A DNA stretch of 37,193 nt from Lysobacterales bacterium (GCA_020442465.1 JAGRJY010000068.1:1-37193); one strand, 5' to 3'; counted from the first letter of the stretch, positions 16,295 to 26,253 are shown. The notes: generated from the sequence alone by a model not told the origin. Numbers and translations: made by a program.

Positions 16295-16628
16295 CACCCG
16301 CAGCTTGGGGCGTCGATACGAGCGGTTCAAGAGTCCACGCGCTGACCGGGAATTGCTGTATCGTCGGCGTTCCCTGGCGCTGCGTCCCGATGGATGGTTC
16401 CTGCAGCTTGCACGATTCCGCTCGATCGCAGCCATGGACCTCGTTCCTGCCGCGGGCATCCGATGCGTGCAGTCGGGTCGTAGAGGGGAAACCGGCCATG
16501 TGCACAGCGCGCCGACCCCGTGTCGGTGACCGGCGTGCGGCTCGGGTTGAAGCGTGGCGCGGCCGGCCTGAATGGTGCGCACAGAGCGACAAGCTAGAAT
16601 GGCGGGTGTGGTTCGCGAAGGGGGCGCG
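16295..16628. other. Divergent intergenic region, 334 nt
   Basis: It lies between the DUF3301-like gene (minus) and the kinase gene (plus). The only element I can point to is TAGAAT at 16595-16600, a -10-like sequence without a convincing -35, which would put a transcript start about 22 nt before the preferred GTG of the kinase. I see no small gene or RNA here. Confidence 0.4.
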
Positions 16629-18953
16629 GTGATCGAGATTCCTGGCTACAGCATCGTCGGTCAGATCGGCAAAGGCGGCATGGCGACGGTGTATCACGCA
16701 CGTCAGGTGCTGCTCGATCGCGACGTGGCGCTGAAAGTGATGTCGCCCCAGCTCGCCCAGGATCCGGCGTACGCGCAGCGCTTCCTGCAGGAAGCGCGCA
16801 TGCTCGCCTCGCTGAATCATCCGCATGTCGTGCAGGTGTACGACATCGGCGTCAGCCCCGGCGGGCTGAACTATTTCTCGATGCAGATGCTCACCGGCGG
16901 CGACTTCGTGGCGCGTTTGCGTGATGGTCTGTCCGAGGAGGAACTCGTGCGCGTGCTGGTCGCCGTGGCCCAGGCGCTGGGTTTTGCCCATGCGCGCGGC
17001 TACGTGCACCGCGACGTGACCCCCGGCAACATCATGTTCGACTCGCACAATGTGCCGGTGCTCACCGACTTCGGCATCGCGCGTGCGCTGACGTCGACGT
17101 CTCGCATCACCTCGACCGGGCTGTCGATCGGTACCAGTCACTACATGAGCCCCGAGCAGGCACGTGGGGTCGAGGTCGACGGGCGGTCCGACATCTACAG
17201 CCTCGGCGTGGTGACCTACGAGGCGCTCGTCGGCACGCCTCCCTATGACGGCGAGGACGGATTCGCCGTGGCCTTCGCGCATGTGCACGATCCGGTGCCG
17301 CGCTTGCCCGAAGAAGTGGCGCGCTGGCAGCCGCTGATCGACCGAGCGATGGCGAAGGAGCCCGCTCAACGCTTTCCCGATTGCGACGCCTTCATCGAGG
17401 GCATTCGCGAGGTGGCGCCGGAAGAATTCCGCTCGTCCGGCGTGGGCATCCAGCCCATCGCGACGGCGCCGACCGGCAAGCGTCGCAAGAAGGTTGATGG
17501 AGAAGGAAGGTCCTGGCGGCCGATCGCCTTGATCGGCGGCGCGCTGGTGGTCGGCGTCCTGATTGCGGTGGCGCTATGGAAGGTCATGGCGCCCTCGACG
17601 CCGATGCTCCCTGTGTCGGTTTCCGATCAGCCGAACAAGACGCCGGCGGTGAAGCCCGCGGACCCCAAGCCCAATACGCCGCCCGAAGCGCAGCCCGCAC
17701 CCGCTGAAGACGGACCGGCCACCGTTGCCGATGTCGCTGCCGATGGCCTGGCGGATGGCGAGGATATGCCCGCCGACATGGTGGACGGCGAGCCGGTGCC
17801 CGAGCACACCGTGATCGACCCGGTCGTGACCCTGATCGGTCTGGGCAAGGCCAATATTGCGCGGTTGCGCCTCACCGCGCCGCCGGTCACGAATGCCCTG
17901 GCCCGGTTCCAGACCGTGTTCCTGTTCGAACCCGACAACCCGGAAGCCCATCAGGGGCTGGCGGACATCGGTCGGGCGTACATCAATCTGGCCGCCGAAA
18001 AGGACCCGGATTCCGCTGCCGAGGCTGCTGCGGAGTGGTTGAGTTTCCTTCAGCAGGGCGAGGAAGTGGCCAAGCTTTCGAACGTCGGCGAGCCGGTGCT
18101 TGCCGAGATCGCCGCCCTGCGCGAAGCCCGGGCATCGGCCCTGATCGGGCGCGCCGACACGGCTGTCGGCGCCTGGGACGGTGCCCGCGCGCGCGCGCTC
18201 TACGCCGAGGCGCTGACCGTGCAGCCCGGCAGCGCCGTCGCCCAGCAGGGATTGCAGCGCGCTGAGCAGGTGGGAAAGCCCGGCTATCAGTTCGCCGACG
18301 CGATGAAGGACGGTTCTCCGGGTCCGGCGATGCGGGTCATGGGCGGTAGCCTCGCTGCGGCGCTGCGTCCGGTCACCGTCGGTGAGTTCAAGCGCTACTG
18401 GAACGCCGCCGGCAGTCGCGCCCACGGTTCCGACTCCATGCGCTGCAACGACAAGGAAACGATCGGTCTGTTCGGCACGTCTTCCAAGCGCAGCTGGATG
18501 GCGCCCGACGTTGCCCAGGACGACAGTCACCCGGTGGTATGCGTGAATGCCGCCATGGCGGATGGGTATGCCCGCTGGTTGAGCGAGCAGACCGGCCAGC
18601 GCTACCGCCTGCCCAAGGGCGGCGAGCTCGGCGTCGGCAGCCCGGGCGGATGCAGGGAGAACGTGCGCGACGCCAGCTACCGCGCCAAGGAAGGCGGGCG
18701 CGGCGGCGCCGATTGCACTGATGGTTTCGCCGGCACCGCGCCGGTCGGCAGCTTTCCGGCGCAAAACGGGCTGTTCGACACCGGTGGCAACGTGCGCATC
18801 TGGACCCAGGATTGCGAGGCAGGCAACTGTCGGCGGCGCATCGCCATCGGGCGGAGCTGGGAAACCGAGCCGACCGAGTCGGACCGCAAGGATTTCCCTG
18901 CGGATACCGGATTCAATACCATAGGAATCCGGGTGCTGCGCGACATCCCATGA
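16629..18953 (+). CDS. Membrane Ser/Thr protein kinase fused to TPR-like and FGE-sulfatase-like domains
   Basis: 774 residues from the GTG at 16629, chosen because AAGGGGG lies 4 nt upstream and because it gives the common kinase start MIEIPGY; ATGs at 16572 and 16599 are in frame. Kinase domain at 7-270: GKGGMATVY loop, Lys36, helix-C Glu55, HRDVTPGN with Asp129 and Asn134 (Thr131 where most Ser/Thr kinases have Lys), DFG at 147-149 and a T/S-rich activation loop (TSTSRITSTGLSIGTSHYM). A membrane helix lies at about 299-320, then a Pro/Ala/Asp-rich linker, a TPR-like helical region (400-560) and a C-terminal formylglycine-generating-enzyme-like fold (575-774). The FGE-like part probably senses rather than catalyses. 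The FHA protein follows after 31 nt. Confidence 0.9.
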   Translation: MIEIPGYSIVGQIGKGGMATVYHARQVLLDRDVALKVMSPQLAQDPAYAQRFLQEARMLASLNHPHVVQVYDIGVSPGGLNYFSMQMLTGGDFVARLRDGLSEEELVRVLVAVAQALGFAHARGYVHRDVTPGNIMFDSHNVPVLTDFGIARALTSTSRITSTGLSIGTSHYMSPEQARGVEVDGRSDIYSLGVVTYEALVGTPPYDGEDGFAVAFAHVHDPVPRLPEEVARWQPLIDRAMAKEPAQRFPDCDAFIEGIREVAPEEFRSSGVGIQPIATAPTGKRRKKVDGEGRSWRPIALIGGALVVGVLIAVALWKVMAPSTPMLPVSVSDQPNKTPAVKPADPKPNTPPEAQPAPAEDGPATVADVAADGLADGEDMPADMVDGEPVPEHTVIDPVVTLIGLGKANIARLRLTAPPVTNALARFQTVFLFEPDNPEAHQGLADIGRAYINLAAEKDPDSAAEAAAEWLSFLQQGEEVAKLSNVGEPVLAEIAALREARASALIGRADTAVGAWDGARARALYAEALTVQPGSAVAQQGLQRAEQVGKPGYQFADAMKDGSPGPAMRVMGGSLAAALRPVTVGEFKRYWNAAGSRAHGSDSMRCNDKETIGLFGTSSKRSWMAPDVAQDDSHPVVCVNAAMADGYARWLSEQTGQRYRLPKGGELGVGSPGGCRENVRDASYRAKEGGRGGADCTDGFAGTAPVGSFPAQNGLFDTGGNVRIWTQDCEAGNCRRRIAIGRSWETEPTESDRKDFPADTGFNTIGIRVLRDIP

Positions 18954-18984
18954 TCGCGCGCCTTCAGGTTTTTCCGAGGATCTC

Positions 18985-19770
18985 ATGAAGCTGACTTTTC
19001 CGAATGGTGAGCATGGGCAGGTGTTGCTCAGCGATGGTGTGAGCAGGATCGGCAGTGCGCCCGATTCACAGGTGCGACTGGACCAGCCGGGCGTGGCGCC
19101 CGTGCACTGCGAACTGCAGCTTGCGGGCGGAATCCTCAGCGTGCGCGTGCCCGACCCGGGCAACCCGGTCACCATCAACGGCAAGGTCGTGCAGGGTGTG
19201 ATGGCGGTGCGAGGTGGTGACCAGATCGGCATCGCCGGGGTGACGGCGCGGGTGGTGGCGGTTCAGCAGGCGGCAGGCAAGGCCACCGCGGACAATCCCG
19301 ACCTCGATGCCGACTCGGGTGCCACGCGCATGCGCCTGGCCGTGCCCAAGTACGTGCTGCGTGGCGTGTCGGGACCGGCGTTCGGCAAGACCTATCCGAT
19401 TCCTGCACTGCAGACCATCGGTCGCTCGGACGAATGCAACATCGCCATCGCCACCGACGAGATTTCGCGTCGGCATGCCTCGGTGAAGCCGACCCCCGAC
19501 GGTCTCGCCGTGGAAGATCTCGGCTCGGCCAACGGCACCTTCATCAATGGCCAGCGCGTGCAGAACGGGTTGTTGAAGCCCGGCGACGAGCTGCGTCTCG
19601 ACACGGTACGGTTCCTGCTGGTGGCGCCGGGCATGGAAATCGGCGCCAGCACGCGCCCGACCGTGCAGCTGGCGCAGCCCAGTCAGGGCAAGAGCAAGGC
19701 TGGCCTGTGGATAGGCATCGCGGTCGCCGTGGCTGCCGCGGCCGGAGCCGCGTGGTACTTCCTGGCCTGA
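18985..19770 (+). CDS. Two-FHA-domain membrane protein, partner of the kinase
   Basis: 261 residues: FHA domain 1 at about 15-90, FHA domain 2 at about 120-210, and a C-terminal membrane helix (GLWIGIAVAVAAAAGAAWYFL), making it a tail-anchored protein with a cytosolic head. FHA2 has the phosphothreonine-binding signature intact (TIGRSDECNI, SRRHASV, LGSANGTFINGQRV). FHA1 has lost it (RIGSAPDSQVRL, then VAPVHCE in place of vSrrHa), so it probably does not bind phosphopeptides in the usual way. It starts 31 nt after the kinase stop, after CGAGGATCTC, and is very likely its substrate or reader at the membrane. Confidence 0.9.
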   Translation: MKLTFPNGEHGQVLLSDGVSRIGSAPDSQVRLDQPGVAPVHCELQLAGGILSVRVPDPGNPVTINGKVVQGVMAVRGGDQIGIAGVTARVVAVQQAAGKATADNPDLDADSGATRMRLAVPKYVLRGVSGPAFGKTYPIPALQTIGRSDECNIAIATDEISRRHASVKPTPDGLAVEDLGSANGTFINGQRVQNGLLKPGDELRLDTVRFLLVAPGMEIGASTRPTVQLAQPSQGKSKAGLWIGIAVAVAAAAGAAWYFLA

Positions 19771-19855
19771 GTCGCAGGCCGGGCTGAGCCGGTCGACGTC
19801 TGCCGCATGCCGCGAGCGCTGCTGCGGCCCCTGGCCTGATCCGAACGGATGTGAG

Positions 19856-19885
19856 CGGGGCGTCTTCGGGCGCCCCGTTCTCCTT
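19856..19885 (+). terminator. Terminator after the kinase-FHA operon
   Basis: The stem CGGGGCG (19856-19862) / CGCCCCG (19871-19877) has an 8-nt loop (TCTTCGGG) and is followed by a pyrimidine-rich tract (TTCTCCTTGTG). It lies 86 nt after the FHA gene stop and before the convergent RND gene. Confidence 0.6.
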
Positions 19886-20023
19886 GTGTCCTGTTTTCCT
19901 GGCGCCCGGTTCTCGTTGCGGCTGAAGTTCGCCGCGCGCTGCAGGGTTCGACAAGACGGGCGATTCCCTCCAGGGCGCGCTTCGCCTTCAGTCCAGGGGG
20001 GCGGCGTGATCCGGTGTCGTGGC

Positions 20024-23000
20024 CTAAGGCGCTGATGGACGGTCCGTATGCGGTTCTCCGACCTGCGTCGCGCCCGCTGGGCGTCGCATGAACTGGCGGT
20101 AGAGCACCGGCACGACGAACAGCGTGAGCGTGCTCGAGAACGCCAGTCCCCAGACAATGCTCGCCGCCACCGGCCCCCACAACAGGGACTTGCCGGCCAG
20201 ACCGAACGCCAGCGAGAACAGGCCGGCAATGGTGGTGCCGGTGGTCATCAGCACCGCAATGACGCGACGGCGCGCGGCAAAAATGGTCGCGTGCAGCGTG
20301 CGCATGCCCGCGTCGCGCCGCTGGTTGGCGGCGTCGATCAACACGATGGCTGCATTCACGGCGATGCCGGTCAACGCGATCACGCCGTACAGCGTGTACA
20401 GCGACATCGGGTTGCCCGAAATCAGCAAGCCGATGGTCACGCCCGTGAACGCGAGTGGCACGGTGACGAGAATCAGGAACGGCTGGAAATAGCTGCGGAA
20501 CTGCGCCGCGAGAATCAGATAGATCAGCCCCAGCCCGAGCAGGAACAGCGGCCCCATGGCCGACAACGATTCGTTGATGTCGTCGAGTTCGCCGGAAAAG
20601 TCGAGATCGACGCCGGGGTAGTGCAGGCGTAGCGACTCCCATGCTTCTTTCAACCGGTCGTTGGCGGCGACCGTGTCGGTCGTGCCTTCCCGCAGATCGG
20701 CCTCGACGGTGATGGCCCGTCGTTGATTCCAGTGTCGGATCAGCCCAGGACTCAGGCTGGATTCGCTGCGAAAGAATGCGCCCAGATGGCCCATGCCGCC
20801 GCCGGGCAGGGCCACCGGTTGATCGAGCAGCGTGCGCGCATCGAGGTGGCGGTGTGCGCCGCGTACACGCAGTTCCACTTTCTCGCCGCGGTCGCGCAGG
20901 TCGGCCACCACCTCGCCGTCGACGTGCAGTCGCAGCAGCCGCGCCAGCGTGGCCGAGTCGAATCCGGCGCGGCGCGCCGCTTCCACGTCGACGGTGAGGT
21001 TGAGGGTCTGCCGTCCCGGCGTGTCGTTGTCGCTGACGTTGTACGCACCCGGAATGTTCTCCACCGCCTGTTTGAGCGCGCGCGTGGCCGCGCGCAGCAC
21101 CTCGAAATCATCGCCGCGCAGCTTCACGCTGATGGCGCGCGAGGCGGGCGGGCCGCCGGAAATACGCAGGAAGGAATTGCTCGATGCCCCCGGCGCCTGT
21201 TCGATGTCCGCACGCATCGATTCGAGCACGTCGTCGAGCCCGCGGCCACCGGGCTTGGACGGCAGCAGCGAGACGGTGATCTGGCCGTAGTGATCACCAT
21301 AGACAGGCTCCATCTCGGTGAACTTGATACCCGCCATCGACACCACCGAGCGCTCTTCGCCGGGGCGCAGGTGCTTGCGCACGATGGCTTCGACTTCCTG
21401 CGTGCGGCGAATGGTCGACTCGATCGACGCGTCCGAGGGCATGTCGACGTTGACGTAGAAAATGCGCAGCGGATCGAAGGCGAAGAACTGCATGTGTACC
21501 AGGCCCGACGCCACCGCCACGACCGCGCCCAGGAAAAGTGCCAGTGCCAGACCCAGGTAGCGGCCGGGCCGACGCATCACGTGGATCAGCGCGCGGGCGT
21601 AGCTGCGCCGCACTTGCTGAGTCACGCGCTCGCGCATCACTTGGGTGCGCGAGCGCGTGAGTGCCCTGCTGCCAAGCGTGACCACGTGGGCGGGCAGCAT
21701 CCATATCGCTTCGACCAGGCTTACCGCCAGCCCCACCGTCACCACGAACGGGATCACGAACATGAACTTGCCGACGATGCCCGGCAGCAGCATCAGCGGC
21801 AGGAACGCTGCCATCGTGGTCGCCACGGCGGCGATGACCGGCATGCCGACCTCGCGCAGCGAATCGAGCGCCGCCGACATCGCCTCCTGCCCGCGCTGCA
21901 GGCGAAAGTACATCGCTTCGACCACGACCACCGCGTCGTCGACCAGCATGCCGAGCACGATGACGATGCCCAGAAGCACCGAGACGTTCAGCGTGTTGTG
22001 GGTCGCGAACAGCACCATCAGGGTGCCACTGACCGAGAACACCACGCCCAGGGTGACCAGGCTGGCAATGCGCGAGCCCAGGAACAGCCAGCACACGCCA
22101 AGCACGAGCAGCAGGCCGATCGCCGCGTTCGACTGCATGATGCCGAGCGCTTCGCGGGTGGGAATGGTCTGGTCATCCGACAGGCTGAGCCGCAGACCCT
22201 GCTGCGCGATCACCGGGTTCTGGCGATCCACGTAGGCCTGGATGCGCTCGACCAGTTCCAGCGTGTTGACCCGTCCGACCTTGGTGACCGACAGCAGCAC
22301 GGCGGGACTGCCGTTGCTGGCGACCAGCTGGCGTGGGTCGTCGTGGCTGCGCGCCACCGTGGCCAAGGCGTCGAGCGGCACCTGACTGCCGTCGGCGAGG
22401 CGCAGGCTGAAGTCGGCCAGCGCGCCGGCGTCGGGCGTGGTGCCTTGCACGCGAACCAACCACTCGGCATCGCCCGCGCGAGCCTTGCCGGCGAACACGT
22501 CGCGGAAGTGTCCGCGCAGCGCCTCGGCCAACTGCACGGCGTTGACACCGCGCGCGGCGATGACGTCGGGATCGAATTGCGCCACCAGCTCGGGTTCGTG
22601 GAACCCGAGCGCGAGCACGCGATCGACGCCGACGATCTGTTCGAGGTCCTTGCGTACGCTCTGCGCGGCAAAACGCAGGGTTTCATCGTCCTGGCTGCCA
22701 CTGAGCAGCACCATGGCGGTGGGGAACCCGTTCGAGGTGGTGATTTCCAGCACCTCCGGGTCGATCGCATCGATCGGCAGTTCGACCGCGGCGGCGTTCT
22801 GGATCTCGCGGCGCAGGTCGTTGACCCGCTTGTCGAACTGACGCTCGGGCATGTCGCGAAAGCGCACCAGGATGTTCGAGATGCCCTCGCGTGACGAGCT
22901 GGCGACGAACTTGATGTCCTGCACCGAGCGCAGCGCATCCTCGAGCGGGTTGGTGACGCGTTCTTCGACGTCGGAGGCCGAGGCCCCCGGCAATGCGGTC

Positions 23001-23143
23001 GAGACGTTGACCCAGTTGAAGTTGATCTCCGGGTCCTGCTCGCGCGGCAGCCCGAGGTAGGCCACCACGCCCATCGCGATCACCACCGCGAAGGCGATGT
23101 TGACCAGCGGGTGATTGCTGATCAGACGTTCGGCCAGACGCAC
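20024..23143 (-). CDS. RND-family inner-membrane transporter
   Basis: 1039 residues, the size of AcrB-type pumps. Twelve membrane spans fall in the usual 1+5+1+5 layout with two large periplasmic loops. Proton-relay Asp pair in TM4: LGMLVDDAVVVVEAMYF. Other marks are the N-terminus NHPLVNIAFAVVIAMGVVAYLGLPREQDPEI, the PGASASDVEERVTNPLEDAL segment, and GVIALTGIAVNAAIVLIDAANQ in TM10. It exports small molecules with its adaptor and an outer-membrane channel; the branch (drug, lipid, or other export) is not clear from sequence. The adaptor gene ends 1 nt before this ATG, so the two form an operon. No outer-membrane factor or regulator gene is next to it. Confidence 0.95.
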   Translation of the reverse strand: MRLAERLISNHPLVNIAFAVVIAMGVVAYLGLPREQDPEINFNWVNVSTALPGASASDVEERVTNPLEDALRSVQDIKFVASSSREGISNILVRFRDMPERQFDKRVNDLRREIQNAAAVELPIDAIDPEVLEITTSNGFPTAMVLLSGSQDDETLRFAAQSVRKDLEQIVGVDRVLALGFHEPELVAQFDPDVIAARGVNAVQLAEALRGHFRDVFAGKARAGDAEWLVRVQGTTPDAGALADFSLRLADGSQVPLDALATVARSHDDPRQLVASNGSPAVLLSVTKVGRVNTLELVERIQAYVDRQNPVIAQQGLRLSLSDDQTIPTREALGIMQSNAAIGLLLVLGVCWLFLGSRIASLVTLGVVFSVSGTLMVLFATHNTLNVSVLLGIVIVLGMLVDDAVVVVEAMYFRLQRGQEAMSAALDSLREVGMPVIAAVATTMAAFLPLMLLPGIVGKFMFVIPFVVTVGLAVSLVEAIWMLPAHVVTLGSRALTRSRTQVMRERVTQQVRRSYARALIHVMRRPGRYLGLALALFLGAVVAVASGLVHMQFFAFDPLRIFYVNVDMPSDASIESTIRRTQEVEAIVRKHLRPGEERSVVSMAGIKFTEMEPVYGDHYGQITVSLLPSKPGGRGLDDVLESMRADIEQAPGASSNSFLRISGGPPASRAISVKLRGDDFEVLRAATRALKQAVENIPGAYNVSDNDTPGRQTLNLTVDVEAARRAGFDSATLARLLRLHVDGEVVADLRDRGEKVELRVRGAHRHLDARTLLDQPVALPGGGMGHLGAFFRSESSLSPGLIRHWNQRRAITVEADLREGTTDTVAANDRLKEAWESLRLHYPGVDLDFSGELDDINESLSAMGPLFLLGLGLIYLILAAQFRSYFQPFLILVTVPLAFTGVTIGLLISGNPMSLYTLYGVIALTGIAVNAAIVLIDAANQRRDAGMRTLHATIFAARRRVIAVLMTTGTTIAGLFSLAFGLAGKSLLWGPVAASIVWGLAFSSTLTLFVVPVLYRQFMRRPAGATQVGEPHTDRPSAP

Positions 23144-23144
23144 G

Positions 23145-24173
23145 TCAGCGGGCTCCTTCGGCCTTCAGCGCCTGCCCGTCCTGCAGGGTCTGCTGTCCCA
23201 CGGACACGACCAGCGTGTCCGCGGTCAGGTCGACCCGCGCACCCCGACCCTCGACGTAGTTCTCGACAGCGTGGAACCGCGCGACGCCCTGCTCGGCGGT
23301 GAACACGCCGTGCCGGCCTCCGCGCTCGACGAACATCTCGGCGGGAAGTTCGAAGTCGCCGGTTTCGACGATGATGCGTCCCGAACTGCCGCTGCGCGCG
23401 GGCGGGCCGGCGAAGGCAAGCCGGGCATGCTGGGTGCGACTGATGCTGTCGATGGCCGTCGTCAGCTGCAGCGCCGTCAGCTCGTAGCGGCTACCGTCCT
23501 GCGCTTCGAACCAGATCTTCCCGGCGGTGCGCGCGGCATCGGCCCATTCGGCAGGCAGCGCGGCGACGACTTCGCCCGGCCCGCCGTCGAGCAGGCGAAG
23601 CAGCGGCGTACCTGCGGTGGCCAGTTGACCGACCTGGGCCTCGCGCGCCATGACGATGCCGTCGTAGGGCGCGACCACGCGGGTTTTTTCAACCTGGCGC
23701 GCGTTGCTGCGCTCACCGGCCCGTGCCATCTCGAGACGGGCTTTCGCCGCGGCAGCCGCGGTGTCCAGGGCGAGAAGCTCGTCTGCGGAGATGTGGGCGT
23801 GCTCGCGCAGCTCCCGGCCGCGTTGCAGGCGCTGGTCGGCGAGCAGCAGCTCGGCCTCGGCGGCGCTGCGCTGGGCGCGCGACTGATCGAGGGCGAGTCG
23901 GGCATCACGGTCATCGAGTTCGACCAGCACGGCGCCACGCGCAACGCTGTCGCCAACGTCCGCGCGCACGCTGCGCACCACCGCAGGCAGTTCCGCCGAG
24001 AGCCAGCTATCGTTGCGCGGGCGCACCTCGGCGGCAGCGGTGTGGGTGCCAGCACGCGCCACATCCGAGAGTTTTGCCATCTGCACAGTGGGAGTCGGGG
24101 CATCAGCTGCCCAACCCCAAGGTCCGATCAGCAGCAAGGCGGCAAAGGCGACGGATCTTGTGCAAGCAGACAT
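23145..24173 (-). CDS. RND periplasmic adaptor (membrane fusion protein)
   Basis: 342 residues from the ATG at 24173, with a signal sequence (SVAFAALLLIGPWGWAAD) and no lipobox. The hairpin core has the biotinyl-lipoyl-like halves SAELPAVVRSVRADVGDSVARGAVLVELDD and VVAPYDGIVMAREAQVGQLATAGTPLLRL, flanking an alpha-helical coiled-coil (LALDQSRAQRSAAEAEL to MARAGERSNARQVEKT). The beta-barrel and membrane-proximal parts follow. It links the RND pump to an outer-membrane channel. The frame is open further upstream to 24476, but that part has no family features. It precedes the pump gene with a 1-nt gap. Confidence 0.93.
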   Translation of the reverse strand: MSACTRSVAFAALLLIGPWGWAADAPTPTVQMAKLSDVARAGTHTAAAEVRPRNDSWLSAELPAVVRSVRADVGDSVARGAVLVELDDRDARLALDQSRAQRSAAEAELLLADQRLQRGRELREHAHISADELLALDTAAAAAKARLEMARAGERSNARQVEKTRVVAPYDGIVMAREAQVGQLATAGTPLLRLLDGGPGEVVAALPAEWADAARTAGKIWFEAQDGSRYELTALQLTTAIDSISRTQHARLAFAGPPARSGSSGRIIVETGDFELPAEMFVERGGRHGVFTAEQGVARFHAVENYVEGRGARVDLTADTLVVSVGQQTLQDGQALKAEGAR

Positions 24174-24559
24174 GAGCGAGTCGGCGGCGAAAGAAGCTGC
24201 ACACGATAGCGCCGATTGGCTAACGACAGCATGAAACCGGTTGCAGTGATTGAAATCGGTCAGCACGCGTCGACCGCACCTGAGTCGGGTGACGATCGAC
24301 CGGATCGCAAGCCGCATCGACGCGTCACGTCGCCAGAACTTCCTTGAGCCAACGCGCAGGGCGGGGGAATCCTCAGGCCGGTACCCACGCCGCCGGATTG
24401 CGGGGCGGCGCCGCGCACCGGGCGCAAAGAAGGAACCTGGACAAGGTCTCTCCGGCGAGGATGGCTTCGCTGCCATCAGGATGTCAGAGGGCTACTCCCG
24501 TCGGTACCTCGAGCCACCGCGCCTATAATCGCGGTTTGACTCCCGGATGCCCGCCCGCC
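24174..24559. other. Divergent intergenic region before hutU, 386 nt
   Basis: It separates the adaptor gene (minus) from hutU (plus). It holds a consensus -10 TATAAT near the hutU end. The remainder is GC-rich with no recognisable gene, riboswitch or repeat. No HutC-type palindrome was found by eye. Confidence 0.4.
24524..24529 (+). promoter_or_regulatory. -10 element of the hutU promoter
   Basis: A perfect TATAAT lies 30 nt upstream of the hutU ATG. The sequence 17 nt further upstream (TCGGTA) is a poor -35, suggesting a weak or activator-dependent promoter. Confidence 0.5.
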
Positions 24560-26230
24560 ATGACGCAAGCCTCCCGCCACGACCCTTCGCGCACCGTCCG
24601 CGCCCCGCGCGGCACCGAGCTGAGCTGCAGGAGCTGGCTCACCGAGGCGCCGTTCCGGATGATCCAGAACAATCTCGACCCCGAGGTGGCGGAGAATCCC
24701 GCCGAGCTGGTGGTCTACGGCGGCATAGGCCGCGCCGCGCGCGACTGGGACTGCTTCGACGCCATCCTGAAGGCCCTGAAAACGCTGGGCGACGACGAGA
24801 CGCTGCTGGTGCAGAGCGGCAAGCCGGTCGGCGTGTTTCCCAGTCACCCGGATGCACCGCGCGTGCTGATCGCGAACTCGAACCTGGTGCCGCACTGGGC
24901 GACCTGGGAGCACTTCAACGAGCTCGATCGCAAGGGCTTGATGATGTACGGCCAGATGACCGCCGGTTCGTGGATCTACATCGGCTCGCAGGGCATCGTG
25001 CAGGGCACCTACGAGACGTTCGTCGAGATGGGGCGTCAGCACTATGGTGGCGACCTCACCGGCAAGTGGGTGCTGACCGCAGGCCTCGGGGGTATGGGCG
25101 GCGCGCAGCCGCTCGCGGCGACGATGGCCGGTGCCTGCATGCTCGCGATTGAGTGCCGTCAGACCAGCATCGATTTCCGCCTCAAGACGCGCTACATCGA
25201 TGAGCAGGCGAGCGACCTTGACGACGCGCTGGCGCGCATCGAGAAGTACTGTGCGGCAGGCGAGGCCAAGTCGATCGCGCTGCTCGGCAATGCGGCCGAG
25301 ATCCTCCCCGAGCTGGTGCGTCGCGGCGTGCGTCCCGATGCGGTCACCGACCAGACCAGCGCGCACGATCCGCTGCACGGCTACCTTCCGGCGGGCTGGT
25401 CGATCGAGCACTGGTTCGACATGCAGAAGTCCGACCCGAAAGCCGTGGTCGAGGCGGCCAAGCACTCGATGCGCATCCACGTCGAGGCGATGCTGCATTT
25501 CGAGGATATGGGTATCCCTACCTTCGACTACGGCAACAACATTCGCCAGATGGCGCTCGAGGCCGGCTGCGAGAATGCGTTCGACTTTCCCGGGTTCGTG
25601 CCTGCCTACGTCCGGCCGCTGTTCTGCCGTGGCGTGGGGCCGTTCCGCTGGGTGGCGCTGTCCGGTGATCCGGATGACATCGCGAGGACCGACGCCAAGG
25701 TGAAGGAGCTGATCCCGAACGATCCGCATCTGCATCGCTGGCTCGACATGGCGAAAGAGCGCATCAGCTTCCAGGGCCTGCCGGCGCGCATCTGCTGGGT
25801 GGGTCTCGGCGATCGCCATCGCCTGGGACTCGCCTTCAACGAGATGGTGCGCAACGGCGAACTGAAGGCGCCGATCGTGATCGGTCGCGACCACCTCGAC
25901 TCCGGCTCGGTAGCGTCACCCAACCGCGAAACCGAATCGATGCTGGACGGCTCGGACGCGGTCTCCGACTGGCCGCTGCTCAACGCCATGCTCAACGTTG
26001 CCGGCGGCGCGACCTGGGTGTCGCTGCATCACGGCGGCGGTGTGGGGATGGGTTTCAGCCAGCACAGCGGCGTCGTCATCGTCTGCGACGGCAGCGAAGC
26101 CGCGGACAAGCGCATCGCCCGGGTGCTGTGGAACGACCCCGGCACTGGCGTCATGCGTCATGCGGATGCCGGCTACGACATCGCCAAGGCCTGTGCGAAG
26201 GAGCAGGGGCTGAAGCTGCCGATGGCGTAA
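24560..26230 (+). CDS. hutU: Urocanate hydratase
   Basis: 556 residues, normal family length. It converts urocanate to imidazolone propionate, the second step of histidine breakdown, using NAD+ as an electrophile. The NAD-binding glycine loop is seen in [19 protein letters not shown], and the urocanase signature [10 protein letters not shown] contains the active-site Cys412. Conserved [17 protein letters not shown] and [17 protein letters not shown] follow. The ATG at 24560 gives the usual N-terminus ([13 protein letters not shown]); the upstream open frame is not used. The other hut genes (hutH, hutI, hutG, hutC) are not in the window: the neighbours are an RND pump and a beta-lactamase-fold gene. 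Confidence 0.97.
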   Translation: MTQASRHDPSRTVRAPRGTELSCRSWLTEAPFRMIQNNLDPEVAENPAELVVYGGIGRAARDWDCFDAILKALKTLGDDETLLVQSGKPVGVFPSHPDAPRVLIANSNLVPHWATWEHFNELDRKGLMMYGQMTAGSWIYIGSQGIVQGTYETFVEMGRQHYGGDLTGKWVLTAGLGGMGGAQPLAATMAGACMLAIECRQTSIDFRLKTRYIDEQASDLDDALARIEKYCAAGEAKSIALLGNAAEILPELVRRGVRPDAVTDQTSAHDPLHGYLPAGWSIEHWFDMQKSDPKAVVEAAKHSMRIHVEAMLHFEDMGIPTFDYGNNIRQMALEAGCENAFDFPGFVPAYVRPLFCRGVGPFRWVALSGDPDDIARTDAKVKELIPNDPHLHRWLDMAKERISFQGLPARICWVGLGDRHRLGLAFNEMVRNGELKAPIVIGRDHLDSGSVASPNRETESMLDGSDAVSDWPLLNAMLNVAGGATWVSLHHGGGVGMGFSQHSGVVIVCDGSEAADKRIARVLWNDPGTGVMRHADAGYDIAKACAKEQGLKLPMA

Positions 26231-26253
26231 CAAGCCGAAGCGCGGTGGCAGAT

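Noticed and set aside
20723..22894. 723-codon open frame on the plus strand, antisense to the RND pump
   Set aside because: It is the GC-rich shadow of the RND gene, with His/Arg/Gln-rich low-complexity composition and no family features.
24344..24559. Upstream extension of hutU
   Set aside because: It passes through the TATAAT and lacks urocanase similarity; the ATG at 24560 gives the normal N-terminus.
24174..24559. Possible riboswitch upstream of hutU
   Set aside because: No known riboswitch core could be matched by eye; only the -10 element is supported.
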